From: an uncultured Collinsella sp.
GTDB lineage: Bacteria; Actinomycetota; Coriobacteriia; Coriobacteriales; Coriobacteriaceae
Direction of reading: 5' to 3'
NCBI GenBank assembly: GCA_900541645.1
Contig: UQKQ01000005.1
Span: 87,509-151,508 of the forward strand
DNA length: 64,000 nt
Made by a program: the position numbers and the translations under genes. The notes beneath the pieces are model-generated. The model was not told the DNA's origin and did not search any database. It worked only from the letters and a program-made list of their open reading frames with translations. Positions 61,813 to 64,000 of this stretch are shown piece after piece; the stretch's first letter is position 1, and every line of letters begins with the position of its first letter.

Positions 61813-62120
61813 CAAAAAAGCGCCCGTCCCTACAAGCTGGGACGAAGCGCCACAAAACGGACTATGTGCCCGCAAAAGCTCTTCGCTTAACCACCCAGCT
61901 TAGATGCCCTCGCCCGCGTTATAGCGCGCTCGCATCCGTTACTCGGCTGGCCTGTATCGACGACCATCTCGGCGATGTCTACTAAGACGTGCCTACACGG
62001 CGCGTCCGTTGGGACCGCAGCTCCGGGGTGATTTTCATCGGTCGCATGCACGGGTTCTCAGCGCTCCCCGCTCTCTGTAGCATGCGGACGGCCGACTACT
62101 CGTCCCCATCAACGCTTATG
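61813..62120 (-). promoter_or_regulatory. T-box riboswitch of ileS
   Basis: The minus-strand leader has T-box features in order: Stem I with AGAGAGCGGGG and GCTGAGAACCCG, the specifier loop GAAAATCACCCCGGAGC with ATC (isoleucine) at 62030-62032, the antiterminator bulge CTGGGTGGTTAAGCG (about 61886-61900) whose TGGT can pair with a tRNA ACCA end, and a terminator hairpin (61820-61850) followed by TTTTTT. Uncharged tRNA-Ile should permit ileS transcription. Confidence 0.88.
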
Positions 62121-62256
62121 CGCTGTATGGTAGCACGGTCAACGCCGGCGAAAAACCCTCAACATCGGTTTCATACTTTAGAAACTTCTCGCGGTCGCAA
62201 GCACTCACTTGGAGCAAAATACCTGAAAGCACTTTATCTAGCGAAAGAAGGCCGCT

Positions 62257-63339
62257 ATGCGCACGATTGGAATGAGCGACTACACCGTCGGCGAGAACTG
62301 CTTTGACGAGCTGCCCGGCGCACTGGACGAGTACGGAGCGACCAAGGTCGCGATTATCGGTGGTAAACGAGCACTGGCAGCGGCGCTTCCCGGTATCGAA
62401 GCGGCGCTGGAAGGCACCGACGTCGAGATTCTGGAGACGCGCGTCTACGGCACCAACAGCACGCGCGCCAATATCGCCAAGGTTGTGAACTCCCCTGCCT
62501 GCCAAGAAGCCGACGTTCTTATCGCATGCGGCGGCGGCAAGGCGCTCGACACCATCAAGACAGCGGCCATCGAGCTCAAGAAGATCGTCTTTACGGTACC
62601 GACGATCTGCTCCAACTGCTCGGCCGCGACCGCCATTGCCGTTGTCTACAACGACGACGGCTCGCTCGAGGGCTATTCGTACCCCAACCGCCCAGCACAC
62701 ATCTTCATCAACCCCAAGATCATTGCCGAGGCTCCGGCGGAGTACTTCTGGGCCGGCGTGGGCGATGCCCTGTCCAAGCAGCCCGAGGTCGAATACGCCA
62801 CGAGCGCCGGCAACCTGGAGCACACCGCCGGTCTTGGCCTGGCGCTCGCACACACCTGCTCCGAGCCGCTGTTTACCTATGGCGTGCAGGGTCTTGAGGA
62901 CGTTCGCCAGAACCTGTCGACCGAGGCCGTCAAGCAGATCGCGCTCGATATCGTGGTCAACACGGGCTACGTCTCCAACCTGACCAACCAAAACGATTAC
63001 TACTACAACTCGAGCGTGGCGCATGCGTTCTACAACGCCACGTGCAGCATTCCGCGCGAGGGCACCTACCTGCACGGCGAGGTCGTGAGCCTGGGCGTGC
63101 TCGTGCTTTTTGCCTACACGGGCGACACCGAGAACCTTGAGCGCTACGCCGCCTTTAACAAGCAGATGGGGCTGCCCGTAACGCTTGAGCAGGTCGGGCT
63201 TTCCGTGGCCGATATCCCCGCCCTGTGTGAATACGCGCACGCCACCAACGAATGGAAGCAGGGAAACCCCGAGCCCTTCACCGACGAAAAGTTCGCCGCC
63301 GCCATCAAGGCCGCCAACGCCTACGGCCACACGCTCTAG
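62257..63339 (+). CDS. gldA: Glycerol dehydrogenase family protein (GldA-like)
   Basis: The 360-residue iron-containing alcohol dehydrogenase-fold protein has the NAD-binding ACGGGKALDTIK near residue 90, TVPTICSNCSAATAIAVVY, and the metal ligands in WAGVGDALSK (Asp), SSVAHAFYN (His) and GTYLHGEVVS (His). GldA oxidises glycerol to dihydroxyacetone; other polyols are possible. ATG follows GAAGG. It diverges from the ileS leader, so its promoter lies within 62125-62250. Confidence 0.88.
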   Translation: MRTIGMSDYTVGENCFDELPGALDEYGATKVAIIGGKRALAAALPGIEAALEGTDVEILETRVYGTNSTRANIAKVVNSPACQEADVLIACGGGKALDTIKTAAIELKKIVFTVPTICSNCSAATAIAVVYNDDGSLEGYSYPNRPAHIFINPKIIAEAPAEYFWAGVGDALSKQPEVEYATSAGNLEHTAGLGLALAHTCSEPLFTYGVQGLEDVRQNLSTEAVKQIALDIVVNTGYVSNLTNQNDYYYNSSVAHAFYNATCSIPREGTYLHGEVVSLGVLVLFAYTGDTENLERYAAFNKQMGLPVTLEQVGLSVADIPALCEYAHATNEWKQGNPEPFTDEKFAAAIKAANAYGHTL

Positions 63340-63351
63340 GCCCAGCCCAAA

Positions 63352-63393
63352 ACCACCACAAAGGGGACAGGCACCTTTTGTGGTGGTTTTTTA
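63352..63393 (+). terminator. Terminator with conserved loop, copy 2 (inverted)
   Basis: ACCACCACAAA and TTTGTGGTGGT enclose GGGGACAGGCACC, followed by TTTTTTATTG. The loop is the reverse complement of the one at 55709-55751. It lies 13 bases after the dehydrogenase stop and would end its transcript. Confidence 0.88.
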
Positions 63394-63854
63394 TTGCTCC
63401 ACCATTCAGTTCGTACTCGAACCCGGTTCTTTACGAGAAAGGGTTCGGATACGTTTTTTGTTTATCGGAAATTCTACGGAAGGACTACTCGGAACGGTAA
63501 ACAGGAACGAACAAAGGCAGGGTATCATCGTGGTGATGGTATCCTGCCTTTTGTTTTGCGGGATCAAGGTCGCTTTGTGCGAACTTGATCGCCACTTATA
63601 TGGCGCATTGATGGCAATTGCTTCGTACGTGCATACCGGGAGCCTGTACACCTCTGGCAAGGCGTAACACACTAGACTTTGTTCCAAAGTCCGTGTGCTA
63701 AGGGGGCAGGCACCTTAGAATTCCTGTGGAGTGTGTACGCACGTACGCAGGAAAACGGCAAAATTTCGCTATATTAGGGCGTTCTTTCATTGGAGAGTAT
63801 GGTATACACGGCTTAGTTCAACAAATAAGAATTAATACATAAAGGAGGATATTG
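63394..63854. other. Hairpin-rich intergenic stretch without a convincing gene
   Basis: No reading frame on either strand has both a good ribosome site and recognisable content. The stretch holds at least four inverted repeats: CGAACCC/GGGTTCG (about 63417-63447, then TACGTTTTTTG), AAAGGCAGG/CCTGCCTTT (63513-63551, then TGTTTTGC), GATCAAG/CTTGATC (about 63564-63591), and an ACACAC...GTGTG hairpin (about 63667-63700). A partial copy of the dispersed loop (GGGGCAGGCACCTTA) follows near 63704. A promoter for the last gene probably lies at 63770-63830. Confidence 0.6.
63513..63557 (+). terminator. Candidate Rho-independent terminator in the intergenic stretch
   Basis: AAAGGCAGG-GTATCATC-loop-GATGGTATC-CTGCCTTT followed by TGTTTTGC forms a long, nearly perfect stem. 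It would stop plus-strand transcription started after 63393, suggesting a short RNA of about 100-150 bases that begins in the preceding 120 bases. Confidence 0.6.
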
Positions 63855-64000
63855 ATGAAACTGTTTTTATGTTCTCACTTTTCAAGTGTAGGAAGTCTGA
63901 TAAAGGAAGAAATTGAAAATAAAAAAGTCGCATTTATTCCAACAGCTTCGCTGCGTGAAGGCTACACCGGTTATGTCGGCTCGGCTCGAAAATTATTCAA
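63855..64000 (+). CDS. Peptidase E (S51)-like protein (5' part)
   Basis: Only 48 codons are in the window. The start MKLFLCSHFSSVGSLIKEE and KKVAFIPTASLREGYTGYV match the N-terminal strand-turn pattern of S51 dipeptidase E / type 1 glutamine-amidotransferase-like proteins, where AFIPTAS is characteristic. A perfect AAAGGAGG precedes the ATG. The stretch is strikingly AT-richer than everything before it, suggesting acquired DNA that continues to the right. Confidence 0.65.
   Translation, partial: MKLFLCSHFSSVGSLIKEEIENKKVAFIPTASLREGYTGYVGSARKLF

Noticed and set aside
63185..63687. Open frames of 160 codons (plus) and 93 codons (minus) past the dehydrogenase gene
   Set aside because: The first lies mostly inside the dehydrogenase gene in another frame, the second crosses three hairpins; neither has a ribosome site or known motif.
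1..64000. Prophage, conjugative element or toxin-antitoxin module
   Set aside because: No integrase, terminase, relaxase, capsid, T4SS or toxin-antitoxin pair was recognised; only two IS scars are visible.

Overview
The window looks like a chromosomal segment of a gut Coriobacteriia, most likely a Collinsella relative. This is an inference from moderately high GC, the gene order alaS-ruvX-mltG-yqeG-aroK-aroB-like-pepQ-efp-asp23-nusB-xseB-tlyA-nadK-recN, the actinobacterial-type ileS T-box leader and the PTS gene set. No rRNA or single-copy taxonomic marker fixes the species.

Left edge (1-1.6 kb): the end of a MacB-type ABC ATPase and its FtsX-like permease. Accessory block (1.65-23.68 kb): a nearly complete anaerobic cobalamin island, visibly richer in GCG/CGC runs than its flanks. 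A minus-strand, tightly overlapping operon runs from cbiF (17668) to cbiJ (1772) and covers corrin-ring synthesis, amidation, adenosylation and nucleotide-loop assembly. A divergent plus-strand operon has a clear promoter and a cobalamin riboswitch. It encodes a Tat-exported lipoprotein CbiK, a small lipoprotein, a substrate-binding lipoprotein, a FecCD/BtuC-type permease and a BtuD-type ATPase with an extra C-terminal domain. The block is bordered by an IS21-type (left) and an IS3-type (right) transposase remnant. Two features inside it stand out: cbiL survives only as an internally deleted 77-codon remnant, and a degenerate CobU domain is fused to CobC.

Central region (23.7-35.6 kb): a TetR regulator, a multi-membrane flippase-like protein, two identical tRNA-Glu(CTC) genes, CCA-adding enzyme, two tandem 1-phosphofructokinase paralogues, ptsI, ptsH, a large perfect inverted repeat, the fructose PTS EIIBCA gene and a divergent RpiR-type regulator.

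Housekeeping region (35.7-62 kb), almost all minus strand: recN, nadK, tlyA, xseB, nusB, asp23, efp, pepQ, an aroB-like gene that has lost its catalytic ligands and gained a Cys cluster, aroK, yqeG, mltG, ruvX, alaS, an AI-2E-family membrane protein, a SigB/F-type sigma factor with a small anti-sigma-like protein, a DUF948 protein, rarA, a dGTPase, a prepilin peptidase, a GT2 glycosyltransferase, an RluD-type pseudouridine synthase, lspA and ileS with its T-box. Right edge (62.2-64 kb): a GldA-type dehydrogenase, a hairpin-rich intergenic stretch and the start of an AT-rich S51 peptidase gene.

The most interesting system is the island's riboswitch-controlled export/uptake operon: a cobaltochelatase anchored outside the membrane beside tetrapyrrole-type lipoproteins and a corrinoid-type ABC importer, next to a synthesis operon whose C20-methyltransferase gene is broken.
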